A stretch of DNA of 64,000 nucleotides from Pseudomonadales bacterium (GCA_016763075.1 JAESUM010000086.1:1-64000); one strand, 5' to 3'; shown: positions 1 through 9,832, counted from the first letter of the stretch. Numbers and translations: made by a program. The notes: generated by a model not told the origin, from the letters alone.

Positions 1-93
1 ATCGTCGATACGCATGCGGGTAGCCAGAAGGGATTGGTGCGCATCGCGCAGGACTAATTCGGTAATGCCGACAGGGTTAACTGCTTCACTCAT
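1..93 (-). CDS. oadA: Oxaloacetate decarboxylase alpha subunit, N-terminal fragment
   Basis: Only the first 31 codons lie in the window; the gene runs off the left edge. Read on the minus strand from ATG at 93, the peptide contains the motif LRDAHQSLLATRMR, the start of the carboxyltransferase TIM barrel in OadA and PycB proteins (the D and Q near the metal site are in this motif). An AAAGG-like ribosome site lies about 8 bases before the ATG. It follows oadG by 62 bases on the same strand, the usual gamma-alpha order of the sodium-pumping oxaloacetate decarboxylase, which decarboxylates oxaloacetate to pyruvate and exports Na+. Assignment of OadA rather than PycB rests on that neighbour. Confidence 0.9.
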   Translation of the reverse strand, partial: MSEAVNPVGITELVLRDAHQSLLATRMRIDD

Positions 94-155
94 GGTAAAG
101 ACCTTTAATAACAGGCGTATGTTTTACGCCTTGAAAAATTAAAGCAGTAGGTTCG

Positions 156-410
156 CTACTTGTGGCGCGAACGGAACTGCGAAATAGCAGCTGTTATGAC
201 AGCCACAAGTTCTTCATTTTGCGGATCATTCTTATTGGACTGAGCAACGGGTTGCGGTGCAGGATGAGTAAGCGCTGTATCGACAAAACCTAACTTAGAC
301 AGCACTGCTGACATGGTTTTGGTGGTTAATACTAATGTTGTCAGAAAAACCGCGACCGTACCCATGCCAAACAGCATTAGAAACAGACCTTCAGCTAACA
401 ATTCAGACAT
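156..410 (-). CDS. oadG: Oxaloacetate decarboxylase gamma subunit
   Basis: 84 residues. OadG is the small membrane subunit that holds the Na+-pumping decarboxylase complex together and helps bind zinc. The sequence has the family look: a short N-terminus (MSELLAEG), one membrane helix at about residues 9-32, a Pro/Gln-rich linker, then a C-terminal segment (NEELVAVITAAISQFR) typical of OadG. The open frame extends 26 codons upstream, but I chose the ATG at 410 because AAGG lies about 9 bases before it and the protein then begins exactly like its family. oadA follows. The beta subunit should lie beyond the left edge after oadA. Confidence 0.88.
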   Translation of the reverse strand: MSELLAEGLFLMLFGMGTVAVFLTTLVLTTKTMSAVLSKLGFVDTALTHPAPQPVAQSNKNDPQNEELVAVITAAISQFRSRHK

Positions 411-796
411 TAGGATACCCTTAAATTTAGTCGCACAATACTCATACACCGTTATCAGGATACACTCAGACATGATAACAAGGCGCACACTTTAACCAAC
501 CTTTCGCCCGATTTCAAACCAGCCCTTTGGAAGGTTTGAAATCCATCAACACCATAATCTTTCATACACTATAAACCTTAGATACCACTAACACGCTCAA
601 TTGCCCCCTCACAGTAAAGACAAAACGAACTAAAAAGCGCTACCCCCTTCTAACTGAGCCTTATGCCATAAATCACTTTAAATCTTAAAATGTGAACTCT
701 ATATATAGCGACCACTCATTTTTTAGGTATTTGAGACAATTTATGGCGTAGAATTAAATAACTTAACTTTTCTAAGCAAGAGTACATTTCTTCACG
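411..796. other. Divergent intergenic region between oadG and prc
   Basis: 386 bases without a convincing gene. It must hold the promoters of oadG (leftward) and prc (rightward). An imperfectly spaced dyad, GTTATCA at 451-457 and TGATAAC at 473-479 with a 15-base spacer, lies 41-69 bases upstream of the oadG start and could be an operator, but I cannot name a regulator. The stretch at 650-790 is AT-rich with TATATA at about 702; no confident -35/-10 pair was found. Confidence 0.35.
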
Positions 797-2908
797 ATGA
801 GCAGATTACAACAGGGTGTTATTTTACTAACACTTGTTCTCACTGGATTCGCAAGCAGCCTTAGCGCTAACACTAAAACCCAGACGATAGAGGTCGGTGA
901 CTATTATCAAGCCCTGTCGCCTGAAGTATCGTTTAAAGAAACAACGATCGAGATTTTGGATAAGCTACGCGAACGTCATTACCGACGCGTACCCATTAAT
1001 GACGATCTATCCGCCAATGTTTTTAACAACTACTTAAGATTATTGGATCCAAGCCGTTTGCATTTTTTAGCATCGGATCTGCAACAATTCGATGCTTACC
1101 GGCTTACCCTAGACGACGACCTTAAAAAAGGTCAACTTGCCGCCGCCTTCGAAATATTCAACCTCTATCAAAAACGCCGAATCGAACGCCTTATTTACGC
1201 CATTCATTTTCTTGAAAATGACTACGATTCTATCGACTTCAAACGCGATGAATCTTTCACAATAGATAGAGAAGAAGCGCAGTGGCCAACCAGCCCGAAA
1301 AACCTAGATGACATTTGGCGCAAACGCGTAAAAAGCAGCATTCTCAACCAAAAATTATCAGATAGCCCGCCCAAAAACGTACGCCAAACACTGATTAAAC
1401 GTTACAAAAGCCGGCTCAATCGGTTATCGAAAACACGCAGTTTAGACGTATTCCAAAACTTTATGACGGCCTTATCGCAAAGCTATGGCCCGCATACACA
1501 GTACTTTTCGCCGCGGCTATCAGAAAATTTCGATATCAACATGAGTCTTTCGCTTGAAGGCATTGGCGCGGTGCTCACTATCGATAACGAATATACCAAG
1601 GTAGTTCGACTGGTCACTGAAGGCCCAGCCGACAAAGCGGGGCAGCTCAAACCATCGGACTATATTACTGCGGTTGGTCAAGGCAAAAGCGGCGAAATGG
1701 TCGATGTTGTCGGCTGGCGTTTGGATGATGTCGTTGGACTCATCCGAGGCAAAAAAAACACCACGGTACGCCTAACGATTGCTCCAGGTGGCTCTGAAAG
1801 CGAGCAACCCAAAACCATCCACATCGTCCGTAATCGAGTAAAGCTAGAAGATCAGTCGGCTAAATCTGAAGTACTCGACGTGAAGCACAATGGCCAAAAC
1901 CGACGGGTCGGTGTTATCAGCCTTCCAACGTTTTACCTCGACTACAACGCACGCCGCCAAGGCGACCCAAACTACAAAAGTACAACACGAGACGTACGAA
2001 ACCTCATTCAAGATCTTAAAAAAGAGAACATTGAAGGGCTTGTTATCGATCTTAGAAACAACGGTGGCGGCTCGGTACAAGAGGTAAACACACTTATCGG
2101 CTTGTTTATTAAACAAGGCCCTACCGTGCAAATCCGTAACACCAACGGCCGTATCGACCTACTGGGAGATTCGGATGCAGAAGTACTGTACGACGGCCCT
2201 CTGGTTGTGATGGTCAACCGTTTAAGTGCCTCCGCATCCGAAATTTTTGCCGGTGCGATACAAGACTATAACCGTGGCCTCATTGTTGGCGGCCAAACCT
2301 TTGGTAAAGGCACGGTTCAATCACTGTTCCCCGTAGGTAAAAGCCAAATAAAGCTCACACTTGCTAAGTTTTATCGTGTGTCCGGCCATAGCACACAGCA
2401 CCTTGGTGTACTGCCCGATATTTACTTCCCTGAAAGCGTAGATATTGAACAGATCGGTGAAAGTTCCCTACCCGAAGCGTTACCTTGGGATCAAATTCGT
2501 GCAGCCAACTACAACCCACTTAGCCCGATCAAACCGCTGATCCCAAAACTGACGCTGGCGCATCAGCAACGCACCAGCCAAGACCCTGAATTTCAATATT
2601 TAGTGAGCAGCATCGAACAGCTAGAAAAACAAAGAAAGATCACCGAGCTTTCTTTAAATGCCTCCGCTCGCAAAGCTGAGATAGAAAAAAATGAGCAATG
2701 GGCTCTCGAAACGGAAAACCGCTTGCGTCGCTCGAAGGGCGAAAAACCATACCCCAGCTATACCGAGTTAAAAACCGCGAACGAGATTAAAACCGCAGAA
2801 AAATCTGACCCTGGTCACAATTCAGAGCCCGATACGCTGCTGCGCGAAGGAGCTGCTGTATTGCTAGACTATATTGAGTACTCAGCCCCAGCACTGGTAA
2901 CCCACTGA
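797..2908 (+). CDS. prc: Tail-specific carboxy-terminal protease Prc (Tsp)
   Basis: 703 residues, close to E. coli Prc (about 680). Periplasmic S41 protease that trims or destroys proteins with exposed non-polar C-termini, including cell-wall enzymes. The signal peptide covers about residues 1-24 (cleavage near SLSA). An N-terminal helical domain to about 230 is followed by a PDZ domain (about 240-325, with GIGAVL) and the S41 fold. The catalytic dyad is visible: NRLSASASE gives Ser479 and TFGKG gives Lys504, 25 residues apart as in E. coli. The C-terminal DUF3340-type helical region is Lys/Glu-rich. No strong ribosome site precedes the ATG. A second S41 protease, CtpA, lies at 37 kb. Confidence 0.95.
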   Translation: MSRLQQGVILLTLVLTGFASSLSANTKTQTIEVGDYYQALSPEVSFKETTIEILDKLRERHYRRVPINDDLSANVFNNYLRLLDPSRLHFLASDLQQFDAYRLTLDDDLKKGQLAAAFEIFNLYQKRRIERLIYAIHFLENDYDSIDFKRDESFTIDREEAQWPTSPKNLDDIWRKRVKSSILNQKLSDSPPKNVRQTLIKRYKSRLNRLSKTRSLDVFQNFMTALSQSYGPHTQYFSPRLSENFDINMSLSLEGIGAVLTIDNEYTKVVRLVTEGPADKAGQLKPSDYITAVGQGKSGEMVDVVGWRLDDVVGLIRGKKNTTVRLTIAPGGSESEQPKTIHIVRNRVKLEDQSAKSEVLDVKHNGQNRRVGVISLPTFYLDYNARRQGDPNYKSTTRDVRNLIQDLKKENIEGLVIDLRNNGGGSVQEVNTLIGLFIKQGPTVQIRNTNGRIDLLGDSDAEVLYDGPLVVMVNRLSASASEIFAGAIQDYNRGLIVGGQTFGKGTVQSLFPVGKSQIKLTLAKFYRVSGHSTQHLGVLPDIYFPESVDIEQIGESSLPEALPWDQIRAANYNPLSPIKPLIPKLTLAHQQRTSQDPEFQYLVSSIEQLEKQRKITELSLNASARKAEIEKNEQWALETENRLRRSKGEKPYPSYTELKTANEIKTAEKSDPGHNSEPDTLLREGAAVLLDYIEYSAPALVTH

Positions 2909-2925
2909 TTCGTTTGCACAGTTAG

Positions 2926-2957
2926 GCTCAATTAGTTAGCTCAATTAGTTAGCTCAG
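2926..2957. repeat. 13-bp tandem repeat between prc and dsbD
   Basis: Two perfect copies of GCTCAATTAGTTA (2926-2938 and 2939-2951) followed by the first six bases of a third. It lies 17 bases after the prc stop and about 65 bases before the dsbD start. No T-tract terminator is associated with it. It is one of several short tandem repeats in the window. Confidence 0.85.
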
Positions 2958-3021
2958 CCGTTAACCAACCGGTTGCTCGCGCCAGATTACTCATACACGT
3001 CTACCTGAGAGGACTCAGATT

Positions 3022-5010
3022 TTGCGGTCTTTATTAAAGCCAGCAGCACGCCTGCTAAATATTCACAGCGGCTATGCTCTGCTACTAGCGTTATGCGCTA
3101 GCCTCGTTATTCAAACGCCGCTGGTTTACGCTGCTGAGCAAAGCCCCGTTTCCTCTCCAGTTTCCTCTATTGTCACTCCTACTGCTCAAGGTAGTATCGA
3201 TGATTTTTTCAAAAGTGCTGACCAGGGTTTTTTACCCGTTGCGGAGGCATTTGGCTCACAACTTAGATCGCAACAAACCGACCAACAGCCCAACAAAATA
3301 GTAATTGCCTGGCAAGTCACGGATGGTTATTACCTTTATCGTGATCGATTCAAATTCTCAATTGAATCCAGCAAGCAAGCTTCCATTGAAAGCGTCGAGC
3401 TACCCCAAGGTGAACTAAAAAATGACGACTATTTCGGCGAAACCGAGGTATATCACCATTCGATCGAATCAACCTTACTGATCAGCAATAAAACCAACTC
3501 CGCTTATATTATCAAAGCAGTCTTCCAAGGCTGCGCAGACGCTGGCCTGTGTTACCCACCCACCACGCGCCGCTTCAGCATTCAACCAGTCGGCGCTTCC
3601 GCGGCTAGTAGCGTTACTGACCAATCAATAGCTACGCCAAACGCCGCTGAATCAAGTACCACGGTAGAAACCACTAGCAGTGAAAACCAACTGCTCGAAC
3701 TACTCAATCAAGCAACATTAGCCAAAATCATGTTGTTGTTTTTTATCGCTGGGATTGGTTTAACTTTTACACCCTGCGTTCTGCCCATGATCCCCATTCT
3801 ATCGAGCGTAGTGATTGGTCAAAACCAAACCCCTAGCCGCTCTCGCGCATTTTTATTGTCAGGTAGTTACGTATTAGGCATGGCGCTTGCGTTTACCCTT
3901 GCAGGTGCGCTCATGGGGTATTTTGGCGCACAGCTCAACTTGCAAGCACGGCTGCAGTCACCACTGTTGCTCAGTATTTTTGCACTGTTCTTTGTTGGCC
4001 TTTCGCTTTCAATGTTTGGATATTACGAACTACGACTACCCTCCAGCCTACAAAACAAAGTAGATGCATTAAGTCGCAAACAAAAAGGCGGTACTTTGTT
4101 TGGCGCCTCTGCGATGGGTGTACTTTCTGCACTGGTAGTATCGCCCTGCGTATCTGCTCCGCTTGCCGCAGCGCTGGTTTATATCAGCACTACCGGCGAC
4201 GCTACGCTTGGCGCACTGGCATTAATGATGCTGAGCCTCGGCATGGGTGCTCCGCTGGTTGTGATCGCAACGCTTGGTAGCCACTTGTTACCCAAATCTG
4301 GCGGCTGGATGGACGATGTCAAAACCTTCTTTGGCATCCTATTGCTTGGAGTAGCGATATGGCTACTTGAACGAATATTACCCGGTCAAATCACACTTAT
4401 TCTGTGGGCTATATTGTTGGCTGGCACCGCAAGCTTTTTACAGCTAACCGATGCCACAGGTTCTCGTTTTGCCATGGTACTGCGTAAAACCCTTGCGTTA
4501 TTAATGACCATTTACTGCGCCACTCTTATTGTAGGGGCAAGCCTTGGTGGTCAAAACCCGTTAAACCCACTCGCACCGTTGCTCTCTGGTGGCGGCCAAA
4601 CTAGCACCGCTAATCACTCTGAACTTACGTTCTACCCTGCCGACAATCCGGCTCAACTTGCTCAGTTGATCGAGCAAGCAAAAGCTCAGGGCAAACCGTT
4701 GATGATCGATTTTTATGCAGACTGGTGTATCTCCTGCAAAGTTATGGAGAACCAAGTGTTTACCCAACCTAAAGTCACTGCAGCGCTAAAACAATTTTTG
4801 CTTGTTCGCGCTGATATCACAGAGAACAGCCTTATCCATCAGCAACTCCTCAACCGCTTCAAGCTATTTGGCCCGCCCGCACTGGTATTCTTCGATTCAA
4901 CCGGAAAAGAAATGTCCAATTTCCGTACGATAGGAGAAGTTGGTGCAAAATCCCTGCTCAATCAGCTGCAAATCGCGCTAAATCATGAAAAAACATTAAA
5001 AAACGATTGA
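3022..5010 (+). CDS. dsbD: Thiol:disulfide interchange protein DsbD
   Basis: 662 residues. DsbD carries electrons from cytoplasmic thioredoxin across the inner membrane to periplasmic DsbC/DsbG and cytochrome c maturation. All three redox modules show their cysteines: the periplasmic alpha domain (Cys171 and Cys177 in GCADAGLCYPP), the eight-helix membrane domain with Cys252 (TPCVLP) and Cys376 (SPCVSAP), and the C-terminal thioredoxin-like domain with Cys569-x-x-Cys572 (DWCISCK). A signal peptide covers roughly residues 1-38. I read the start as TTG at 3022 because GAGAGG lies about 9 bases upstream and no ATG precedes the signal peptide. It may be co-transcribed with prc. Confidence 0.95.
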   Translation: MRSLLKPAARLLNIHSGYALLLALCASLVIQTPLVYAAEQSPVSSPVSSIVTPTAQGSIDDFFKSADQGFLPVAEAFGSQLRSQQTDQQPNKIVIAWQVTDGYYLYRDRFKFSIESSKQASIESVELPQGELKNDDYFGETEVYHHSIESTLLISNKTNSAYIIKAVFQGCADAGLCYPPTTRRFSIQPVGASAASSVTDQSIATPNAAESSTTVETTSSENQLLELLNQATLAKIMLLFFIAGIGLTFTPCVLPMIPILSSVVIGQNQTPSRSRAFLLSGSYVLGMALAFTLAGALMGYFGAQLNLQARLQSPLLLSIFALFFVGLSLSMFGYYELRLPSSLQNKVDALSRKQKGGTLFGASAMGVLSALVVSPCVSAPLAAALVYISTTGDATLGALALMMLSLGMGAPLVVIATLGSHLLPKSGGWMDDVKTFFGILLLGVAIWLLERILPGQITLILWAILLAGTASFLQLTDATGSRFAMVLRKTLALLMTIYCATLIVGASLGGQNPLNPLAPLLSGGGQTSTANHSELTFYPADNPAQLAQLIEQAKAQGKPLMIDFYADWCISCKVMENQVFTQPKVTAALKQFLLVRADITENSLIHQQLLNRFKLFGPPALVFFDSTGKEMSNFRTIGEVGAKSLLNQLQIALNHEKTLKND

Positions 5011-5105
5011 AAAAAAACCCAAAAATCATAACAATTGCCACCTCAGGACTTCTAAGGTACTTTTTGAAGAAGTTACCGTCAGATTTGCGTTTTTTAGCGG
5101 ACATT

Positions 5106-5121
5106 CACTGATTCGTCAGTG
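5106..5121 (+). promoter_or_regulatory. Hairpin with UUCG loop in the leader of aroQ-accBC
   Basis: CACTGA-TTCG-TCAGTG forms a perfect 6-bp stem capped by a UUCG tetraloop, a very stable RNA loop. It sits about 110 bases before aroQ in a 218-base gap. No T-run follows it on the plus strand (ctgcaaaaaa follows), so it is not a standard terminator for dsbD; on the minus strand a T-rich stretch is only distantly placed. It could be a leader structure or an mRNA 3' end stabiliser. Function is inferred. Confidence 0.45.
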
Positions 5122-5228
5122 GCTGCAAAAAATACAATAATAAAAATCATTTGAACTGTTGATCGCTAATTTTTGGTGATGTGATCACGCTGCAGTTCAA
5201 ATCAGGGACAAGGGCAGTTACACGAACA

Positions 5229-5675
5229 ATGGCTAAATTTCTAACCCTGCACGGCCCCAACCTAAACCTGCTCGGCGAGCGCGAACCGGGTATCTACGGT
5301 AGCGAAAGCCTTGCCTCCATCGATCATACGCTCGCCGAACGTTGCAAAGCTGACGGCCATCAAATCGAAAGTTTTCAGTCCAACGCAGAATTCCAGTTAA
5401 TTGAGCGAATTCACCAAAGCCGAACCGAATCGGTCGATTTCATCATTTTTAACCCTGCCGCGTTCACGCACACAAGTGTTGCTTTACGCGATGCGTTGCT
5501 CGCCGTTGCCATTCCTTTTATCGAAGTGCACCTCTCCAATGTGCATACCCGTGAAAGCTTCCGCCACCACTCATACTTTTCAGATATTGCAGTGGGTGTT
5601 ATTTGCGGCTTTGGCAAAACCAGTTATTTACTAGGCCTTGAAGCTGCTATCGAACAACTAAAGCAACCGGCTTAG
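5229..5675 (+). CDS. aroQ: 3-dehydroquinate dehydratase, type II
   Basis: 148 residues, the normal size of the dodecameric type II enzyme. It dehydrates 3-dehydroquinate to 3-dehydroshikimate in the shikimate pathway. Diagnostic segments: [17 protein letters not shown] at the N-terminus (active-site Asn and the essential Tyr/Arg lid), [17 protein letters not shown], and [17 protein letters not shown], carrying the catalytic His and substrate-binding residues. Start at 5229 gives the family N-terminus [11 protein letters not shown]; an in-frame GTG at 5181 would add an unlikely tail. It heads the aroQ-accB-accC cluster that is common in gammaproteobacteria. Confidence 0.96.
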   Translation: MAKFLTLHGPNLNLLGEREPGIYGSESLASIDHTLAERCKADGHQIESFQSNAEFQLIERIHQSRTESVDFIIFNPAAFTHTSVALRDALLAVAIPFIEVHLSNVHTRESFRHHSYFSDIAVGVICGFGKTSYLLGLEAAIEQLKQPA

Positions 5676-5731
5676 CGTTTAAAATTTGAAGACCCTTTAA
5701 TTCATTATTTAGTTTACCGAGAGACCGATCC

Positions 5732-6175
5732 ATGGATATTCGCAAAATAAAAAAACTGATTGAGTTAGTTGAAGAATCAGGTATTGAAGAATTAGAGATC
5801 AACGAAGGTGAAGAATCTGTACGTATTGTACGCCGTTCATCGGTAGTCGCGCCGGTATACCAGCAGCCTGCTATGGCCGCTGCAATGGCTCCTGCTCCCG
5901 AGCAACCTGGCCCGACACCAAGCAAGCCAGAGCCTAGCTTTGAGAACGCTGTGAAGTCCCCAATGGTCGGTACGTTCTACCGCTCCCCGGCTCCGGGATC
6001 ACCCATGTTTGTTGAAGTTGGCCAAAAAGTGAAGGCCGGCGATGTCATCTGCATCGTTGAAGCGATGAAAATGATGAACCAAATTGAAGCTGACCGTGCC
6101 GGTGTTGTTGAGGCAATCCTCGTTGAAGATGGCTGCCCGGTTGAGTTTGACCAACCACTCATCACCATCGCATAA
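5732..6175 (+). CDS. accB: Biotin carboxyl carrier protein of acetyl-CoA carboxylase
   Basis: 147 residues. Carries the biotin that shuttles carboxyl groups from AccC to the AccAD transferase, the first step of fatty acid synthesis. The N-terminal dimerisation segment ([17 protein letters not shown]) is followed by a Pro/Ala-rich linker (about residues 50-72) and the biotinyl domain. The biotinylated lysine is Lys113 in EAMKMMNQ, and the thumb-type sequence [14 protein letters not shown] is present. 56 bases after aroQ and 49 before accC, so the three genes probably form one operon. Confidence 0.97.
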   Translation: MDIRKIKKLIELVEESGIEELEINEGEESVRIVRRSSVVAPVYQQPAMAAAMAPAPEQPGPTPSKPEPSFENAVKSPMVGTFYRSPAPGSPMFVEVGQKVKAGDVICIVEAMKMMNQIEADRAGVVEAILVEDGCPVEFDQPLITIA

Positions 6176-6224
6176 GCGGCCACCCAAACAATACCCTTTT
6201 TCCCCTGGGGAGATTCAGACCACC

Positions 6225-7568
6225 ATGCTAGAAAAAGTTGTTATCGCTAACCGTGGCGAAATCGCGCTGCGGATTTTACGAGCGTGCAAAGAACTCGATA
6301 TACGAACCGTCGCGATTCATTCAAAAGTAGATGAAAACCTGATGCACGTTAGGCTTGCAGATGAATCCGTTTGCATTGGACCGGACAACCCAACCGAAAG
6401 TTATCTAAACGTACCGGCCATTATTAGCGCTGCAGAAGTCACCGATTCTACCGCCATTCACCCCGGCTACGGGTTTTTGGCAGAAAATGCTGATTTTGCC
6501 GAGCGCGTTGAGCAAAGCGGCTTCACGTTTATTGGACCATCTGCCGAAGTCATTCGCGCGATGGGCGATAAGGTTAAAGCGATCCAGCTCATGAAAGCTG
6601 CAGGCGTACCTACGGTACCCGGTTCCGATGGGCCAGTAACCGACGATCTTGAAGAAGCCAAAAGAATTGCACTGCGAATTGGCTACCCCATCATCATCAA
6701 AGCCGCATCTGGCGGCGGTGGCCGAGGCATGCGTGTGGTACAAAGTGAAGCGGCATTGCCCAACTCACTGTACGTGACGCGCTCAGAGGCGGGTGCATCC
6801 TTTGGCGATGACACCATTTACATGGAAAAATTTATCGAGCAGCCACGCCACGTTGAGGTTCAAGTACTGGCAGATGGTCAAGGCAATGCTATTCACCTTG
6901 GCGACCGCGATTGCTCGCTTCAACGTCGCCACCAAAAAGTGATTGAAGAAGCGCCTGCTCCGAACATTGAGCCCGAAGCACGCCAGCGAATTGCAGATGC
7001 CTGCGTAAAAGCCTGCATTCAAATTGGCTACAAAGGCGCGGGGACTTTTGAGTTTTTATATGAAAATGGTGAGTTCTATTTCATCGAAATGAATACTCGA
7101 ATTCAGGTTGAACACCCCGTTACAGAAATGATTACCGGTGTTGACCAGGTTAAAGAGCAGCTGTTGATCGCAGGTGGCGAGCCACTTCGCTACAAACAAG
7201 AAGATATTAAAATCACTGGCCATGCGTTTGAATGCCGAATCAACGCCGAAGACCCTGTCAATTTTTTACCTAGCCCTGGTGAAGTCACGTACTTTCACGC
7301 GCCGGGTGGTAATGGCGTACGGGTTGATTCTCACTTATATAGCGGCTATCGCATTCCGCCGACCTATGATTCGCTGATTGCAAAGATCATTTGTCATGGC
7401 GATGACCGGGATTCTGCCCTAGCGCGAACCCGAATTGCATTAGACGAGCTACTGATTGAAGGTGTTAAAACCAACATTCCTTTACACAAGGAAGTAGTAC
7501 GACGCGGTGATTTCAAACAAGCGGAACTGTCTATTCAGTACTTAGAAAAGTTACTCGAACGACGCTAG
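6225..7568 (+). CDS. accC: Biotin carboxylase subunit of acetyl-CoA carboxylase
   Basis: 447 residues, the usual length. ATP-grasp enzyme that carboxylates biotin on AccB with bicarbonate and ATP. Clear landmarks are the N-terminal [17 protein letters not shown], the glycine-rich ATP loop [12 protein letters not shown], the [10 protein letters not shown] motif of the ATP/bicarbonate site, and [16 protein letters not shown] with the catalytic Arg and Glu. An in-frame extension upstream overlaps accB, but the ATG at 6225 gives the exact family N-terminus and is preceded by GGGGAGA. A strong terminator follows directly, ending the operon. Confidence 0.97.
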   Translation: MLEKVVIANRGEIALRILRACKELDIRTVAIHSKVDENLMHVRLADESVCIGPDNPTESYLNVPAIISAAEVTDSTAIHPGYGFLAENADFAERVEQSGFTFIGPSAEVIRAMGDKVKAIQLMKAAGVPTVPGSDGPVTDDLEEAKRIALRIGYPIIIKAASGGGGRGMRVVQSEAALPNSLYVTRSEAGASFGDDTIYMEKFIEQPRHVEVQVLADGQGNAIHLGDRDCSLQRRHQKVIEEAPAPNIEPEARQRIADACVKACIQIGYKGAGTFEFLYENGEFYFIEMNTRIQVEHPVTEMITGVDQVKEQLLIAGGEPLRYKQEDIKITGHAFECRINAEDPVNFLPSPGEVTYFHAPGGNGVRVDSHLYSGYRIPPTYDSLIAKIICHGDDRDSALARTRIALDELLIEGVKTNIPLHKEVVRRGDFKQAELSIQYLEKLLERR

Positions 7569-7576
7569 GAAGGAAG

Positions 7577-7616
7577 AAGTTAGCAGCGTGCTTGAAGCAA
7601 GCACGCTGCTAACTTT
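7577..7616. terminator. Strong intrinsic terminator between accC and gpsA
   Basis: The inverted repeat 7579-7594 / 7598-7613 is a perfect 16-bp stem with a 3-base loop, extended by A-T pairs on both sides, ending in TTT-ATAA on the plus strand. It lies 10 bases after the accC stop and serves that operon; since gpsA ends at 7674 from the other side it may act in both directions. Confidence 0.85.
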
Positions 7617-7673
7617 ATAACTCGGTTTCTGAATTAAATTCTAATCTAAATATAGGGCTTAAGAAGTTGAGCG

Positions 7674-8693
7674 CTAAGGGTTCAACCCAAAATCTACATC
7701 CTGAGCTTTATCACCCAGCATTAACCCTCTCGTCACTTCTTGAACATCTGCCTTTTCAAACAAAATTTGATGCAAGCCGGTAACCAGCGGCATATACACA
7801 TCCAGTTCTTGTGCTTTGAGTTTAACTAACTTCAGCGTATTAACGCCTTCTGCAGTTTGGCCAATGTCGGCAACTGCTTGCTCTAAGGTTTTACCCAATC
7901 CAACCTGATAACCCACTTGGTAGTTTCTACTCAGGCTAGACATAGAAGTTACAATCAAATCACCAACCCCAGCTAAACCAATAAACGTCATCGGGTTAGC
8001 GCCAAGGCGCACTGCAAGGCGGCTCATCTCTGCAAGGCTACGTGTAATAAGCATGCCGTTGGTATTGTGGCCCATGCCTAATGCCGAAGAAAACCCCGTT
8101 ACGATAGCGTAAATATTTTTAAGCGCGCCGGCCAGTTCAATGCCAAAAATATCTTCAGCAGAATAAATACGAAATAACTCGTTACCCAAAGTATCTTGCA
8201 CCAAGTTACATAAAAATGGGTCAACACTGGCCACCACAGAGCCGGCTGGAAACCCCTGAGCAATCTCTTTTGCCAAGTTTGGCCCGCTCAGCGCTCCAAT
8301 TTTTATGCCTGGTAGTTCTTGCGCTAATACTTGGTGCATCAGCATAAAGCTTCCGCTTTCAATACCCTTTGCCGTACTCAAAATACAAACATCAGGTTTT
8401 AGATGCGATGCAATTTTTTGTGCCACCGAGCGTACCGAAGAGCTTGGAACAGAAAATAAAACCAGGTCGCAATCCGATACTGAATCGCACAGATCAGAGC
8501 AAATAGTTAGGTTGTCGTGTAGCTTATATCCAGGAAGGTATTTGCTATTTTCACGGTTGGTTTGAGTTTCCGCGGCAGACTCTGGGTTACGCATCCAGAG
8601 CCTGGTTTGATGGCCATTGGCTGCCAGCATATTTGCAAGCACGGTGCCAAAACTACCGCCGCCTAATACCGTGACTATTTTTTGTTCAACCAT
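7674..8693 (-). CDS. gpsA: NAD(P)H-dependent glycerol-3-phosphate dehydrogenase
   Basis: 339 residues. Reduces dihydroxyacetone phosphate to sn-glycerol-3-phosphate for phospholipid synthesis in the cytoplasm. The N-terminal Rossmann motif VLGGGSFGTVLANMLA is clear. Further family blocks are STAKGIE, the LSGPNLAKEIAQG block, and LAGALKNIYAI with the catalytic lysine, followed by GLAGVGDLIVT and GQTAEGVNTLK near the C-terminus. An AAAAGGC site stands about 11 bases before the ATG. It is convergent with accC and stands alone, without the secB partner often found with it; secB is at 32.5 kb. Confidence 0.96.
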   Translation of the reverse strand: MVEQKIVTVLGGGSFGTVLANMLAANGHQTRLWMRNPESAAETQTNRENSKYLPGYKLHDNLTICSDLCDSVSDCDLVLFSVPSSSVRSVAQKIASHLKPDVCILSTAKGIESGSFMLMHQVLAQELPGIKIGALSGPNLAKEIAQGFPAGSVVASVDPFLCNLVQDTLGNELFRIYSAEDIFGIELAGALKNIYAIVTGFSSALGMGHNTNGMLITRSLAEMSRLAVRLGANPMTFIGLAGVGDLIVTSMSSLSRNYQVGYQVGLGKTLEQAVADIGQTAEGVNTLKLVKLKAQELDVYMPLVTGLHQILFEKADVQEVTRGLMLGDKAQDVDFGLNP

Positions 8694-8953
8694 TTATCAA
8701 GTAGCCTTTTTTCTTTGCATTGCCTAAAACCTTCACGCAAACTTTCGCGCAAACTTTGAGCATGATACTTGGTTTACAGCGCTACTGGTATCTAGCAAAA
8801 AACACATAACCCCAACTGCAGCGCTGGCAAACCTTGCTCTGTTTAGGCTCGTCGCCGCGACTGGTTGACTTTCAGTACCGGACTTAGAAGAATGTTGGCA
8901 CTATTTTCTAATTCACATGACAATCTAATTCATATAACAATTAAAGATAACCA

Positions 8954-9832
8954 ATGCCTACTATCCTTACCCGACACCAGTTGGAAACTCCCGACGGTGG
9001 TATCTCATACTTACGCGGCCCGCACCGGCCAAATGCCCCCTACTTCCATTTACTCCACGCGACAGGCTTTAATGCCCAAACATACCGGCAGCTGCTCGAA
9101 CCGCTGTCGGAGCATTTGAACGTATTCGCTAGCGATATTCGCGGCCAAGGCCATGGCACCATAACGGCAGACCCAGGCGAATTTAATTCATGGGATGTCT
9201 ACCGCGAAGATTTCTACAAGATGCTGGAACACATCGGCCAACCAGTCTATTTGATGGGCCACTCGGTGGGTTCAATCATCAGTATTGCCGGCGCGGTTAA
9301 ACGCCCTGATTTAGTAAAAGGCCTGATACTAACTGAACCATTGATACCACCTGCTATTGGCAACATCCCCGAACGGCCCTATAACCCAGTGGATAACCCC
9401 CTACCGGAAGCCGCAAGAAAACGCCGTAGTTTGTTCCCCTCTCGCGAAGCTGCCATTGAAAGTTATATCGGCCGAGGGCTGTTCAAAACATGGGACCGCA
9501 GCTGGATTGAAGACTATATTGACGGAGGCACTCGGCTGCGCAGCGACGGCCAAGTCGAGCTCACATGCGCTCCCGAGTGGGAAGCCCGCTCGTTTGAAAC
9601 CGCAGAGAACAACCCTTGGCCGCAGGTCAAACAGCTAAGCTGTCCAACACTTATTATGTACGGCGCTATCCATTCAACCTGCAACCCCAGCGGCGTAGAC
9701 AAATACCGCGCACTGCAGCCCGATACTCAGTCAATTGAGGTAGCGGACACCGGGCACTTTCTGCCAATGGAGCGTTCAGCATTAGTAGCACAAAACATAC
9801 TCGGAATGATCGAACGCATTGAAGCTCAATAA
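8954..9832 (+). CDS. Alpha/beta hydrolase fold protein
   Basis: 292 residues. Belongs to the broad alpha/beta hydrolase superfamily; substrate unknown. The nucleophile elbow is GHSVGS with Ser104, the C-terminal histidine is His268 in DTGHFLPME, and the acid probably lies in the segment after PTLIMYG. HATGFNAQTYRQLLEPL near the N-terminus gives the HG-type oxyanion region (here HATG). No signal peptide, so it should be cytoplasmic. A HemD-like gene starts 24 bases downstream and is probably co-transcribed. Esterase, lactonase or C-C hydrolase roles are all possible. Confidence 0.8.
   Translation: MPTILTRHQLETPDGGISYLRGPHRPNAPYFHLLHATGFNAQTYRQLLEPLSEHLNVFASDIRGQGHGTITADPGEFNSWDVYREDFYKMLEHIGQPVYLMGHSVGSIISIAGAVKRPDLVKGLILTEPLIPPAIGNIPERPYNPVDNPLPEAARKRRSLFPSREAAIESYIGRGLFKTWDRSWIEDYIDGGTRLRSDGQVELTCAPEWEARSFETAENNPWPQVKQLSCPTLIMYGAIHSTCNPSGVDKYRALQPDTQSIEVADTGHFLPMERSALVAQNILGMIERIEAQ

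Noticed and set aside
5181..5228. Upstream GTG extension of aroQ
   Set aside because: Gives a non-family tail; [11 protein letters not shown] from 5229 fits the family.
5977..6187. Minus-strand frames over accB and elsewhere over housekeeping genes
   Set aside because: Shadows of conserved genes without their own codon pattern or ribosome sites.
6084..6224. Upstream extension of accC inside accB
   Set aside because: Overlaps a conserved gene; the ATG 6225 matches the family start.
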